In this document: positions 49,601 through 59,603 of the stretch, piece by piece
How the letters are laid out: every line of letters starts with the position of its first letter
How positions within the stretch are numbered: position 1 is the stretch's first letter
Assembly: GCF_013363995.1 (NCBI RefSeq)
Contig: NZ_JABWGO010000005.1
Coordinates: 486,083-550,082 of the forward strand
Origin: Nonomuraea rhodomycinica
GTDB taxonomy: Bacteria > Actinomycetota > Actinomycetes > Streptosporangiales > Streptosporangiaceae
Length of the DNA stretch: 64,000 bases
Direction of reading: 5' to 3'
Program-made: the position numbers and the translations under genes
The notes under the pieces: generated by a model
The model's input: only the letters and a program-made list of their open reading frames with translations
Told to the model about the DNA's origin: nothing
Database searches by the model: none

Positions 49601-49663
49601 TGACTGTTCAGTTGTTCCGCCGTCGGAGCCTGTGGCCCCGGTGTTGGGCTCGTTCTCGAGCAT
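46628..49663 (-). CDS. rne: Ribonuclease E/G
   Basis: 1011 residues. The first ~510 are disordered: Ala/Glu-rich with several Arg-rich patches (RRRRRRGGRGRGKARERDD-type). The S1-like and catalytic domains occupy ~530-960: YVGNVYLGKVQNVLPSMEAA, VVDVNTGKFTGQGGNLEETV with metal-binding Asp819, GGIIVIDFIDM with the second Asp, and the zinc-link CECCNGRG. It is the endonuclease for mRNA decay and rRNA processing and may scaffold a degradosome through its N-terminus, as in other actinomycetes where the disordered part is N-terminal. Confidence 0.96.
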   Translation of the reverse strand: MLENEPNTGATGSDGGTTEQSPTTPRRRVASRPAGPPPEIPEDEPAQVTVSAAEAAAVSAARAPETTGGDGQETSAVEAAVADAVAEAVSAGGEDDGAAEAEKPKRSRTRSTATTSRRRTSRKAEEAEPATTGASAGAADQSAEQAALETADRVLAAETTAPDTGAAPESGAAETEAEAAPVRRRRTRKKAEPEAATVAEATGPTGDAGAIGTEATAIGADTSAGGDAATAGSARAGSDTGTDAQAASGAADSARAGRAASDAVEEDILDELPEDEPLDDEPAGEDLDEDTDRPSLLADPFGFSARRADEPDAVFQRPAAIFAPLFQAPDPSQAQPFRPEPVRAEPARPEPEAADDADESDETGTDDVDAVDSDSDQEEEEGGSRRRRRRRGGRGRGKARERDDSDADDSDEEGDEGEDEQPEEQQEEESSSSRRRRRRRRRGADDGAEPSGDDPPNTVVRIRAPRSGRASLVDTSADGVQSVRGSTRLEAKKQRRREGRELGRRRPPIITESEFLARRESVDRMMVVRRQGDRTQIAVLEDGVLVEHYVNREASQSYVGNVYLGKVQNVLPSMEAAFVDIGKGRNAVLYAGEVNFDTAGLEGQPKRIESALKSGQSVLVQVTKDPIGHKGARLTSQISLPGRYLVYVPDGSMTGISRKLPDKERTRLKSILKKVMPENAGVIVRTAAEGASEDELARDVARLSAQWENIQKKAKSASPPELLSAEPDLTIRVVRDVFNEDFSSLVVQGEEAWETVEEYVKYVAPHLEERLSRWDGDQGDVFESYRIDEQLAKAMERKVWLPSGGSLVIDRTEAMTVVDVNTGKFTGQGGNLEETVTRNNLEAAEEIVRQLRLRDIGGIIVIDFIDMVLESNRDLVLRRLLECLARDRTKHQVAEVTSLGLVQMTRKRVGQGLLEAFSTPCECCNGRGLIVSTEPVEAKPEPRGTQGKMSVEKAVAEKLSDKGAEKVSAAKDSSGRDTVTGALDDVPVEDDQAGQSSGRGRRRSRRAKSAE

Positions 49664-49806
49664 GCGGGCGCTCTCCCGTCAGCTCCCGGGCGCGTCGCCG
49701 CGCCGCGCAGGAGCTCTCGTGTTTCGTTGTCCGCCCGCGCCCCCGCCAAGGGGCACGGGCGCCAAGTCCTGTCAGCGGTCGTGCCCCACGCGTGCGGGAC
49801 ACTCCC

Positions 49807-50574
49807 TTAACCGGCGACGTGCTCACCCACCGGTCCCGCTTCGCCGCCGCGCGTGGTCTCGCGGTCAAGGTCGAACGGGTCGGCGAGCGCACCGGTGCCG
49901 ACGTCCAGCGGCCCCTGCGCCAGCCTGGTCACCTCGGGGGGGACCGGCGGCGCGAAGTCGGCCACAAGGCGCAGCCCTGCGAGCACATCGTCGGGTCGAA
50001 CGGCAGGCGTCATGTGCCGAACAACCATGCGCAGTATGACACACGACTGTCCGGGCACCTGAGCTGCGGTTCTACCTGTCCCCTCGGACACCGCCAGCCT
50101 CAGCACGGCCTCGCGGGCGTCGAAGCGGCGCGGGCCCTTCTTGGTGAGGCGCTCGACCTCCACGGCCCCGGCGGAGAGGAACTTCTCCACCGCCACCCCG
50201 GCGAGCTCGGGATCCGCACCCGGCAACCGCACCTCCCACTCCGAGGCCTCCAGGCGCTCGGCAAGCCCTCCCGGCCCCGCCTCGACGACGTCCAGCACGT
50301 CGAGCCCGGGCGGCAGCGACCCGTCGAGGTCACCGCGGATGCGCTCCGGCTCGCACGGCGTGGTGACGCCGATCTCGAGGTATTCGGCCTCGCTGGCGAC
50401 GCCGGTCGGCGCCGCTCCCGCGTAGGAGATCTTCGGGTGGGGCGAGAAGCCCGCGCTGTAGGCCACCGGGATGCCGGCACGGCGGACCGCACGTTCGACG
50501 GCCCGCGAGATGTCGCGGTGACTGGTGAAGCGCAGGCGGCCGCGCTTGGCGTAGCGCACGCGCAGGCGCTGCAC
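49807..50574 (-). CDS. TIGR03936 (DUF2344) radical-SAM-associated protein
   Basis: 255 residues from GTG 50574 (VRYAKRGRLRFTSHRDISRA, GIPVAYSAGFSPHPKISYAG, ASEAEYLEIGV). Family members pair with the TIGR03960 radical SAM protein encoded just upstream and are often fused to it; function unknown, possibly RNA modification. GTG 50574 has no ribosome site. A CTG at 50613 in frame lies 10 nt after GGAAGGA and would add KPVPDGPPPAPT, an N-terminus typical of homologues, so a CTG start is possible. Confidence 0.9.
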   Translation of the reverse strand: MQRLRVRYAKRGRLRFTSHRDISRAVERAVRRAGIPVAYSAGFSPHPKISYAGAAPTGVASEAEYLEIGVTTPCEPERIRGDLDGSLPPGLDVLDVVEAGPGGLAERLEASEWEVRLPGADPELAGVAVEKFLSAGAVEVERLTKKGPRRFDAREAVLRLAVSEGTGRTAAQVPGQSCVILRMVVRHMTPAVRPDDVLAGLRLVADFAPPVPPEVTRLAQGPLDVGTGALADPFDLDRETTRGGEAGPVGEHVAG

Positions 50575-50771
50575 CGTGGGCGCGGGCGGGGGCCCGTCGG
50601 GAACAGGTTTCAGAGCTTTGTCGTCCTTCCCGTGTCAGAGTTCCTTCGTTTCAGAATAAGCCGCTCTGACGCCTGATCGGCTCAGGATCATGTACGGCGA
50701 GGCACGGCCCGCGCACCCAGCGCTCCGGAACGGCCGGAGCGCCGGGCACCCGGGCGCGCCGGAACGACGTC

Positions 50772-52682
<1,911 letters not shown>

Positions 52683-52741
52683 ACGACCAGGGTAGCGGCG
52701 CGCGGGAGCGGCCCGTCCCGATGTGGTATGCCGGGCGCCGG

Positions 52742-53911
52742 TCAGGCGTACTGCTGCTGCTCGCGGATCCTGATCGACTGGAGCAGCCCCACCGCGATGA
52801 GGTTGGCGAAGGTCGCGGTGCCGCCGTACGACACGAACGGCAGCGGCAGCCCGGTGATGGGCATGATCCCGATGGTCATCCCGATGTTGACGAACGTCTG
52901 GAACGCGAACCAGCACACGATCGTGCCCGCCACCAGCGTGCCGAACCGGTCGTCGCACTGCCGGGCGATCCGCAGCCCCCGCAGCAGCACCACGCCGAGC
53001 AGCAGCACGATGGTCACCGAGCCGAGGAAGCCGAACTCCTCCCCCGCGACCGTGAAGATGAAGTCGGTGTGCTGCTCCGGCACGAACCGCCCGGTCGTCT
53101 GCCCGCCGTGCAGCCAGCCCTTGCCGAACAGCCCGCCGGAGCCGATCGCGATGAGCGACTGCGTGCTGTTGTAGCCGACGCCGCGCGGGTCGACGCCCGG
53201 GTCGAGGAACGCGGTGAAGCGCGCGATCTGGTACGGCTCCAGCAGCTGCAGCCGGAACACCAGGAACACCCCGGTCGCGGCCACGAGCGTCAGCCCCACG
53301 ATCCACCGCTTGCGCACCCCGCCGATGATCAGTGCCGCGGCGGTGATCACGGCGAGCACCAGCGCCGTGCCGAGGTCCGGCTGGAGCATCACCATGCCCA
53401 GCGTCAGCGCCGCCACGCACAAGGCCAGCACGACGTCGAACGTGCGCGGCCGGTCGCTGCCCTCCGCCGGCTGCGCCAGCAGCATCGCCAGGATGAGCAG
53501 CAGCCCGAGCTTGGCGAACTCCGACGGCTGCACCGCGAAACCGCCGCCCAGCAGGATCCACGAGTGCGAGCCGTTGATCGTGGCGCCGAGCGGCGAGATG
53601 ACCAGCCCGAGCCCCACCAGGCTGAGCAGGAACACCAGCGGCGCGTACGCGCGCATGGCCCGGTGGTCCACCGCCGTCGTCATGGCGCACAGCACCACGC
53701 CGATGCCGAGGTTGAGCATGTGCTTCTTGACCAGGCCGGTCGAGCCGGGCGCCCACGTACGGGTGGACGACCACACCAACAGGGTGCCGACGACGCTCAG
53801 CGCGGCGACCGCGACCAGCAGGACGCCGTCGAGCCGCCACAGCGACGACTGCGCGCCCACCATCCTGCGGCCGTAGCCGCGCCGGCCGCTCCTCAGCACG
53901 CGCTCCGCCAT
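52742..53911 (-). CDS. rodA: RodA peptidoglycan glycosyltransferase (SEDS family)
   Basis: 389 residues with ~10 membrane helices. SEDS marks: LQPDLGTALVLAVITAAAL, WLHGGQTTGRFVPEQHTDFI, AGEEFGFLGS and the end PLPFVSYGGTATFANLIAVG. RodA polymerises lipid II for lateral wall growth with its partner PBP2 encoded just upstream. ATG 53911 follows GGAGGGG. Confidence 0.96.
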   Translation of the reverse strand: MAERVLRSGRRGYGRRMVGAQSSLWRLDGVLLVAVAALSVVGTLLVWSSTRTWAPGSTGLVKKHMLNLGIGVVLCAMTTAVDHRAMRAYAPLVFLLSLVGLGLVISPLGATINGSHSWILLGGGFAVQPSEFAKLGLLLILAMLLAQPAEGSDRPRTFDVVLALCVAALTLGMVMLQPDLGTALVLAVITAAALIIGGVRKRWIVGLTLVAATGVFLVFRLQLLEPYQIARFTAFLDPGVDPRGVGYNSTQSLIAIGSGGLFGKGWLHGGQTTGRFVPEQHTDFIFTVAGEEFGFLGSVTIVLLLGVVLLRGLRIARQCDDRFGTLVAGTIVCWFAFQTFVNIGMTIGIMPITGLPLPFVSYGGTATFANLIAVGLLQSIRIREQQQYA

Positions 53912-53961
53912 CGCCCCTCCGCCCTTGCCCCCGCCGTCACCACCAGCCCCTCGTGGGGCTC

Positions 53962-56004
53962 CTACCGCGCCACCGTCCCGTCGGGCGCGAACCTCGGCAG
54001 CCTGGCCACCGGTTTGCCGCCCGGCAGGGCCGCCGGGCCCTTGATCCCGTAGATGCCCTCGTAGATCTCCCGTACGGCCGGCGCCGCGGTCTGCGCGCCC
54101 ATGCCGCCCTGCGACACCATGGCGACCACCACGAACCGCGGGTCGTTGGTCGGCGCGAACGAGGCGAACCAGGAGGTGTCCTCCTTGCCCCACACCTCCG
54201 CGGTGCCGGTCTTGCCGCCGATGCGCACCTTGTCCATGGGGAACCCGGCGAACGCGCCCGCGGCCGTTCCGTCGGAGGCCACCTCGCTGAGCGCGCCCTT
54301 GATGTAGAGGCGCTCCTTCTCGCTGAGCGGCAGCTTGCCGACCACCGGCACGTCGTACCTCTCGACCAGCGTGCCGTCGGGCCGCACCCGCGCCCAGCCG
54401 ATGCGCGGGCTGCGCAGCTTGCCGTCGCTGACCAGCGCCGCGTACGCCCGCGCCAGCTGCAGCGGCGTCACCAGCACGTCGCCCTGGCCGATGGAGAAGT
54501 TCGCCGAGTCGCCGGGGCGCAGGATGAAGCCCTCGGCGCAGTTCTCGGAGGCCAGCCGCTTGAGGAAGTCGGCCCTTGCCCGGTCGGCCACCTCGGGGTA
54601 GCCGGTCTGCGCACGGCGGCAGTTGGTGCCGCTGGTCAGGGTCCACATCTCCTTCTTCCAGCGGCGGTCGGGGATGCGGCCGGACGACTCGCCGGGCAGG
54701 TCGATGCCCGTGGGGCGGCCGAAGCCGAAGGCCCTGGCGGTGTTGGCGAAGATCTCGCGCGGCTTCTTCTTCGGGTCGCGCCCGCCGTCGCGCAGGTACT
54801 GCTCGTACGCCGCCCGGTAGAAGATCGTGTCGCACGACTTGACCAGCGCGGTGTGCAGGTTCATCGGGCCGAGCCCGATGCCGTGGAAGTTGTTGAACGC
54901 CCGGTCGCCGACCATGTACGACCCGGGGCAGTCGTAGGTGCCGTTCAGCGGGTATCCGGCCCGCAGCATCGCCGTGACCGACGACACCTTGAACGTCGAG
55001 CCCGGCGCGAACTGCCCGTTGATCGCCCGCGACACCAGCGGCATGCCCGACTTCGGCGACAGCAGCCGCTGGTAGCCGCTCGCCGAGATGCCGCCCGCCC
55101 ACACCGCCGGGTCGTAGCTGGGCGCGCTGGCCAGCGCCAGCACCCGCGACGTGCGCGCGTCGAGCACCACGGCCGCGCCGCCGTCGGCCTTCGGCGCGTT
55201 GCGCATCGCCTTGGCCAGCGCCCGCTCCGCCACGGCCTGCACCCGGGCGTCGATGCTGGTGATCAGGTTGTCGCCGCTGACCGGCCGTACCTCCTGCTCG
55301 ACGCCGATCGCCTTGCCCATCCGGTCCACCTGCACGCGGCGCACCCCCGGCTTGCCGCGCAGCGCCTCGTCGTAGACCTCCTCCAGGCCGTCGCGCCCGG
55401 CGAGGTCGACCCCGGAGTAGGCGGCCTTGAGCCCGGCGCGCTTCTCCAGCTCGGCCTCGGTGACCGGCTGCAGGTAGCCGAGCATCTGCGCGCCCGCCTG
55501 GCCGCCGGGGTACTGCCGCACCGACTGGATCTCGGCGCTGACGCCGGGGAAGTCCTCCTGGCGTTCGAGGATCTGCAGCGCCTGGCGGGTGTCGGCCTTC
55601 TGCTCGACGGGCACCGGCTGGTACGGCGAGCCCGTCCAGCACGGCTGCGAGACGCCGGGCCCGCACGGGCGGATGCGCTGCTGGAGCTTCTTGACCGGCG
55701 TGCCCAGCACGGCGCTGAGCTTGCGCAGCACCGACTTGCCGCCGTCGGGCGTGCGCGCCAGCGCGGTCCGGTCCACCGACACCACCAGCGCCGTCTGGTT
55801 GCGCACCAGCGGACGGCCGGAGGAGTCGAGGATCTGGCCGCGCACCGCGGGCTCGATCACCGTGCGCGTCCTCGTCTCGGTCGCCCTGGTCACGAACTCC
55901 TGCCCGCGCACCACCTGCACCTGCCACAGCCGTACGGCCAGCACCGCGAGCAGGCTCAGGACCAGCACGTGCAGCAGGAACAGCCGGGACCGCATCCGGA
56001 TCAT
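53962..56004 (-). CDS. mrdA: Penicillin-binding protein 2
   Basis: 680 residues: one N-terminal membrane anchor (LFLLHVLVLSLLAVLAVRLW), a dimerisation domain, and a transpeptidase domain with SxxK at Ser336 (FAPGSTFKVSS), the SCD variant of SxN (ALVKSCDTIFYRAAY) and KTG (IGGKTGTAEVWG). It crosslinks peptidoglycan with RodA. Its start overlaps the mreD stop. Two Cys pairs in the extracellular part (RPCGPGVSQPCW and others) might form disulfides. Confidence 0.96.
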   Translation of the reverse strand: MIRMRSRLFLLHVLVLSLLAVLAVRLWQVQVVRGQEFVTRATETRTRTVIEPAVRGQILDSSGRPLVRNQTALVVSVDRTALARTPDGGKSVLRKLSAVLGTPVKKLQQRIRPCGPGVSQPCWTGSPYQPVPVEQKADTRQALQILERQEDFPGVSAEIQSVRQYPGGQAGAQMLGYLQPVTEAELEKRAGLKAAYSGVDLAGRDGLEEVYDEALRGKPGVRRVQVDRMGKAIGVEQEVRPVSGDNLITSIDARVQAVAERALAKAMRNAPKADGGAAVVLDARTSRVLALASAPSYDPAVWAGGISASGYQRLLSPKSGMPLVSRAINGQFAPGSTFKVSSVTAMLRAGYPLNGTYDCPGSYMVGDRAFNNFHGIGLGPMNLHTALVKSCDTIFYRAAYEQYLRDGGRDPKKKPREIFANTARAFGFGRPTGIDLPGESSGRIPDRRWKKEMWTLTSGTNCRRAQTGYPEVADRARADFLKRLASENCAEGFILRPGDSANFSIGQGDVLVTPLQLARAYAALVSDGKLRSPRIGWARVRPDGTLVERYDVPVVGKLPLSEKERLYIKGALSEVASDGTAAGAFAGFPMDKVRIGGKTGTAEVWGKEDTSWFASFAPTNDPRFVVVAMVSQGGMGAQTAAPAVREIYEGIYGIKGPAALPGGKPVARLPRFAPDGTVAR

Positions 56005-56465
56005 GTCGCGTACCCCGGCTCACCGGCGCGCGCGGCCCACCACATGACGAGGGGCGACAGGAAGAACGTGTAGGCGATGGTCAGCGGCACCTGGTCGGTG
56101 AAGGTGTCGACGTCGACCCGCGGATCGGAGATCAGCCCGCCGAGCCCGGCGGCCAGCAGCGGCCCGAGCAGCACGCACAGCATGACGGTCGTCACGGGCG
56201 TGCCGAGCCCGCGGCCGGCGACGTAGCCGATGACCGCCAGCGTGAACGCGTACAGGCCCATCAGATGGGCGGCCGGCGGCATGACGTCCACCAGCAGTCC
56301 CGCGCAGAACCCGATCACCGCCCCGGTCACGGGCCCCCTCGCCATCGCCACGCCCGTCACGGCCAGCAGCACCAGGTCGGGCGAGCCGCCTCCCGGCAGC
56401 GGCACCCGGTTGACCAGGATCACCTGCACCAGCACCGCGAGCGGCACGATCAGCAGAGCCGTCAT
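56001..56465 (-). CDS. mreD: Rod shape-determining membrane protein MreD
   Basis: 154 residues, about five membrane helices, beginning ALLIVPLAVLVQVILVNRVP and including GFCAGLLVDVMPPAAHLMGL, the conserved MreD DxxPP-like motif. It overlaps mreC upstream and mrdA downstream by 4 bp each. Confidence 0.94.
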   Translation of the reverse strand: MTALLIVPLAVLVQVILVNRVPLPGGGSPDLVLLAVTGVAMARGPVTGAVIGFCAGLLVDVMPPAAHLMGLYAFTLAVIGYVAGRGLGTPVTTVMLCVLLGPLLAAGLGGLISDPRVDVDTFTDQVPLTIAYTFFLSPLVMWWAARAGEPGYAT

Positions 56466-57340
56466 CGCGCTCCCTCCTTCGGAGGCAGCACGGCGTCGCG
56501 CGGGTCACGACCCGGTCCGCGCACGACCACCCCCACCACGTCCAGCGCCGTCAGATCCGCGTACGGCCGCGCGAACGCGACCCGCGTCAGCTCGCCCGGC
56601 GTCGCCTCCACCCGTTCGATCACCCCCACCGGCACCCCCGGCACGTACGGCCGGCCGTGCTGCGAGCCGAAGCTCACGATGCGCCCGCCCGGCGCCATCG
56701 GCGCGGTCGCGTCGAGCAGCTTGAACTGCACCAGCCGCCCGTTCTCGCCCACCCCGTGGACGACGCCGATCTCCTGGCCGCCCTCCAGCCGGGCGCCCGT
56801 GGCCGAGGCCCGGTCGCTGATGAGCAGCACCGTGCAGGTGCGGGCGCCGGCCTGCACCACCCGGCCCACCAGCCCGTCGGCGTTCATCACGGTCATCTCG
56901 GGACGCACTCCGTCGTCCGTGCCGATGTCGAGCTGCACGGCGTCCTCGAAGCCGGGATTGCCGCGCCGCGCGATCACGTTGCCGGTCACGACCGTGTAGC
57001 CGCCGCGGCCCGCCGTGCCGAGCATCCGCTTCAGCTCCGCGGACCTGCCGGCGTCGAGCCTGCTCGCGATCAGCCCCGTGCGCAGCCGGGCGTTCTCGGC
57101 GCGCAGCCGCTTGAGCTCGTCCTGTACGCCGGGCGCGGTGACGACCGCCTGGACGAAGCCGGTCACCGGCCGGGACACGACCCCGGCGGCGCCCTCGACC
57201 GCGCCGAACAGCCACGCCCCGGCCGCGCGCACCGGCACGAACGGCGAGTCGGCGCCGGCGCGGTGGTCGACGGTGAGCGAGACCAGGGCGAGCGCCAGCA
57301 GCGTGCCGAGGATCAGCCGGGCGCGGCGGGTGTCCCTCAT
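56462..57340 (-). CDS. mreC: Rod shape-determining protein MreC
   Basis: 292 residues: N-terminal membrane helix (LILGTLLALALVSLTVDHRA), a coiled coil (VQDELKRLRAENARLRTGLI), then the beta domains (VVTGNVIARRGNPGFEDAVQ, GLVGRVVQAGARTCTVLLIS). It links MreB filaments to the wall synthases. It is 13 bp from mreB. Confidence 0.95.
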   Translation of the reverse strand: MRDTRRARLILGTLLALALVSLTVDHRAGADSPFVPVRAAGAWLFGAVEGAAGVVSRPVTGFVQAVVTAPGVQDELKRLRAENARLRTGLIASRLDAGRSAELKRMLGTAGRGGYTVVTGNVIARRGNPGFEDAVQLDIGTDDGVRPEMTVMNADGLVGRVVQAGARTCTVLLISDRASATGARLEGGQEIGVVHGVGENGRLVQFKLLDATAPMAPGGRIVSFGSQHGRPYVPGVPVGVIERVEATPGELTRVAFARPYADLTALDVVGVVVRGPGRDPRDAVLPPKEGAR

Positions 57341-57353
57341 CAGGTGTCCCCCC

Positions 57354-58385
57354 TCAACGGCGGGATTCCGGCACGAGCACCTGCTGCAGCTCCTCGAACT
57401 CCTCCACGCACCGGCCCGAGCCGAGCGCGACCGAGTCGAGGGCGTTGTCGACGAGGTGGACGGGCATGCCCGTCTCCACCCTGATCCGCTCCTCCATGCC
57501 CTTGAGCAGCGCCCCGCCGCCGGTCAGCGCGATGCCGCGATCCATCAGGTCGCCGGCCAGCTCCGGCGGGCACCGGTCGAGCGTGGACTTGACCGCGTCG
57601 ACGATCGAACCGACCGGCTCCTCGGTCGCCCTGCGGACCTCCTCGGCCGACACGACGACCGTCTTCGGCAGGCCCGTCACCAGGTCACGGCCGCGGATCT
57701 CGGCGTGCGCCTCCTCCTCGGTCGGCCAGGCCGAGCCGATCGCCATCTTGATCTCCTCGGCGGTGCGCTCGCCCAGCATGAGCGAGTACTCCTTCTTCGC
57801 GAACGTGATCACCGCCTGGTCGAGCTCGTCGCCGCCGATCCTGATCGACTGGCTCGTCACCACGCCGCCCATCGAGATGATCGCCACCTCGGTGGTGCCG
57901 CCGCCGATGTCGACGACCATGTTGCCGGTGGGTTCGTGGACCGGCAGTCCCGCGCCGATCGCCGCCGCCATCGGCTCCTCGACGATGTAGACCTTGCGCG
58001 CGCCCGCCTGGTAGCCGGCCTCCTTCACCGCCCGCTGCTCCACGCTCGTGATCCCGCTCGGCACGGCGATGATCACGCGCGGCTTGGCGAAGTGGCGGCG
58101 CTTGTGCACCCGCTGGATGAAGTAGCGCAGCATCCGCTCTGTCACGTCGAAGTCGGCGATCACGCCGTCCTTGAGCGGCCGTACCGCGACGATGTGGCCG
58201 GGCGTGCGGCCGATCATCCGCTTGGCCTCGATGCCGACCGCCACGATCTTGCCCGTGGAGGTGTTGATGGCGACGACCGACGGCTCGTTGAGGACGACGC
58301 CTCGGCCCCGCACGTACACCAGCGTGTTGGCGGTGCCCAGGTCGACCGCCATGTCCCGGCCGAGAAACGCGAGCTTGCTGCCCAT
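57354..58385 (-). CDS. mreB: Actin-like protein MreB
   Basis: 343 residues, ATG 58385. Actin-fold ATP motifs: DMAVDLGTANTLVYVRGRGV (phosphate 1), VVDIGGGTTEVAIISMGGVV (phosphate 2) and GIALTGGGALLKGM (adenosine). MreB organises lateral wall growth; in sporulating actinomycetes it acts mainly in spore walls. It is the first gene of mreBCD-mrdA-rodA, preceded by an AT-rich region that should hold the promoter. Confidence 0.97.
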   Translation of the reverse strand: MGSKLAFLGRDMAVDLGTANTLVYVRGRGVVLNEPSVVAINTSTGKIVAVGIEAKRMIGRTPGHIVAVRPLKDGVIADFDVTERMLRYFIQRVHKRRHFAKPRVIIAVPSGITSVEQRAVKEAGYQAGARKVYIVEEPMAAAIGAGLPVHEPTGNMVVDIGGGTTEVAIISMGGVVTSQSIRIGGDELDQAVITFAKKEYSLMLGERTAEEIKMAIGSAWPTEEEAHAEIRGRDLVTGLPKTVVVSAEEVRRATEEPVGSIVDAVKSTLDRCPPELAGDLMDRGIALTGGGALLKGMEERIRVETGMPVHLVDNALDSVALGSGRCVEEFEELQQVLVPESRR

Positions 58386-58579
58386 GGGGAACGGAGCCTT
58401 CCGTAATTTCGTACGCCAATCGCTACGGAGCGAATTCGAATCGTAACGTGACGTACCCACCGCCGGACGCAACGAGCCCGCGTGCCCCACAAAAATCCTG
58501 CCGCCTCTGCGCCAAGCGCCTTTTGCCCGGTTTCCGGGAAAAGCGGAGAGTGCACCGCTAGGTGATCAGAAACGCGAAA

Positions 58580-58645
58580 TGCCCGCCTGGCACGGGGCCG
58601 TGGCGGGCACTCACGAATCCGGACGGAAGGGGCACGCCCCTTCCG
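58580..58645 (-). terminator. Two hairpins downstream of ndk
   Basis: A 10-bp inverted repeat at 58624-58645 starts 6 nt past the ndk stop. A second hairpin at 58580-58609 (arms TGCCCGCC and GGCGGGCA) is followed by ATTTCGCGTTTC and is the likelier terminator. Confidence 0.75.
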
Positions 58646-58651
58646 GCGCTC

Positions 58652-59062
58652 CTAGAAGCGGTCCGGGAAGAAGATCTTGATCTCGCGGGCGGCGGACTCG
58701 GGCGAGTCGGAGCCGTGGACGACGTTCTCGCCGATCTCCAGGGCGTGGTCGCCGCGGATCGTTCCGGGAGCGGACTTCACCGGGTCGGTGAGCCCGGCCA
58801 GGGCGCGGAACGCCTCGACCGCGCGCGGGCCCTCCAGCACCATGGCGACGAGCGGGCCGGAGGTGATGAACTCGACGAGCTCGCCGAAGAACGGACGCTC
58901 GGAGTGCTCGGCGTAGTGGGCCTTGGCGGTGTCGGCGTCGAGGGTGCGCAGGTCCATCGCGACGACCTTGAGGCCCTTGCGCTCCACGCGGGCGATCACG
59001 TCACCGATGAGGCCGCGCTTCACCCCGTCGGGCTTGATCAGGACAAGAGTGCGCTCGGACAC
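58652..59062 (-). CDS. ndk: Nucleoside diphosphate kinase
   Basis: 136 residues with the whole NDK pattern (TLVLIKPDGVKRGLIGDVIA, SGPLVAMVLEGPRAVEAFRA) and the phospho-acceptor His116 in ENVVHGSDSPESA. It balances nucleoside triphosphate pools. Preceded by GGAGAACC. Confidence 0.98.
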   Translation of the reverse strand: MSERTLVLIKPDGVKRGLIGDVIARVERKGLKVVAMDLRTLDADTAKAHYAEHSERPFFGELVEFITSGPLVAMVLEGPRAVEAFRALAGLTDPVKSAPGTIRGDHALEIGENVVHGSDSPESAAREIKIFFPDRF

Positions 59063-59603
59063 TTGAGGTTCTCCTTTGAACAGGTCTGGGGGTCGCGGAT
59101 GCGGCTACGGACGCCGGGATGACTCCGCCGGGAGCGCTCCGCGGCACGGACGACCTCGCGTCGCTGTAGCTGCGGCCCAGCTTACCGCCCCCGGGACGCC
59201 CCGCCCGCGCCGCACGACGCCGAGCGGGGGGCACTTCCGGGCGAGAGGGCCGGTCAGGGGCCGCCGGGCACTCCGCGCCGCCCGGCGGGCCGCTCAGGCG
59301 CACGTGGGCACTCCGGGACGCGGGTGCCGGCACATTCCTGGAGGCTTGGGACGCGCCTGCTCCGAAGGGCTTGATGCCGACTCACCTGAGGAGCTTGAGG
59401 TTTGCGCCCCCCCGAGGAAGCTTGAGGCCTGCGCACCCGGGGCAGCTTGCGCGACCTCGGGGAGCTTGAACCCTGCACACCTCGGGGACCATGAGCCCTG
59501 CACACCTCGGGGACCATGAGCCCTGCACACCTCGGGGACCATGAGGCCAGCGCACCTCGGGGACCATGAGGCCAGCGCACCCCGGGGGGCTGGCGGGTCA
59601 CTC
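59063..59603. other. Long gap upstream of ndk with tandem repeats
   Basis: 541 bp without a credible gene. The right half is the 25-bp repeat array listed separately, preceded by looser relatives (GAGGAGCTTGAGG, GAGGAAGCTTGAGG, GGGCAGCTTGC). The minus-strand frames across it encode repetitive Pro/Cys/Trp peptides without a ribosome site. The ndk promoter should lie near 59070-59200. Confidence 0.6.
59459..59583. repeat. 25-bp tandem repeat array (five units)
   Basis: Units at 59459, 59484, 59509, 59534 and 59559. Units 2 and 3 are identical; units 4 and 5 share a GGCCAGCG variant. Each unit begins GGGGA(C/G)CATGAG or GGGGAGCTTGAA and ends GCACACCTC-like. Confidence 0.85.

Noticed and set aside
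59254..59601. Minus-strand frame encoding repeated Trp/Pro/Cys peptides
   Set aside because: The 25-bp unit read in three frames yields a 25-residue period; no start signal or known domain is present.
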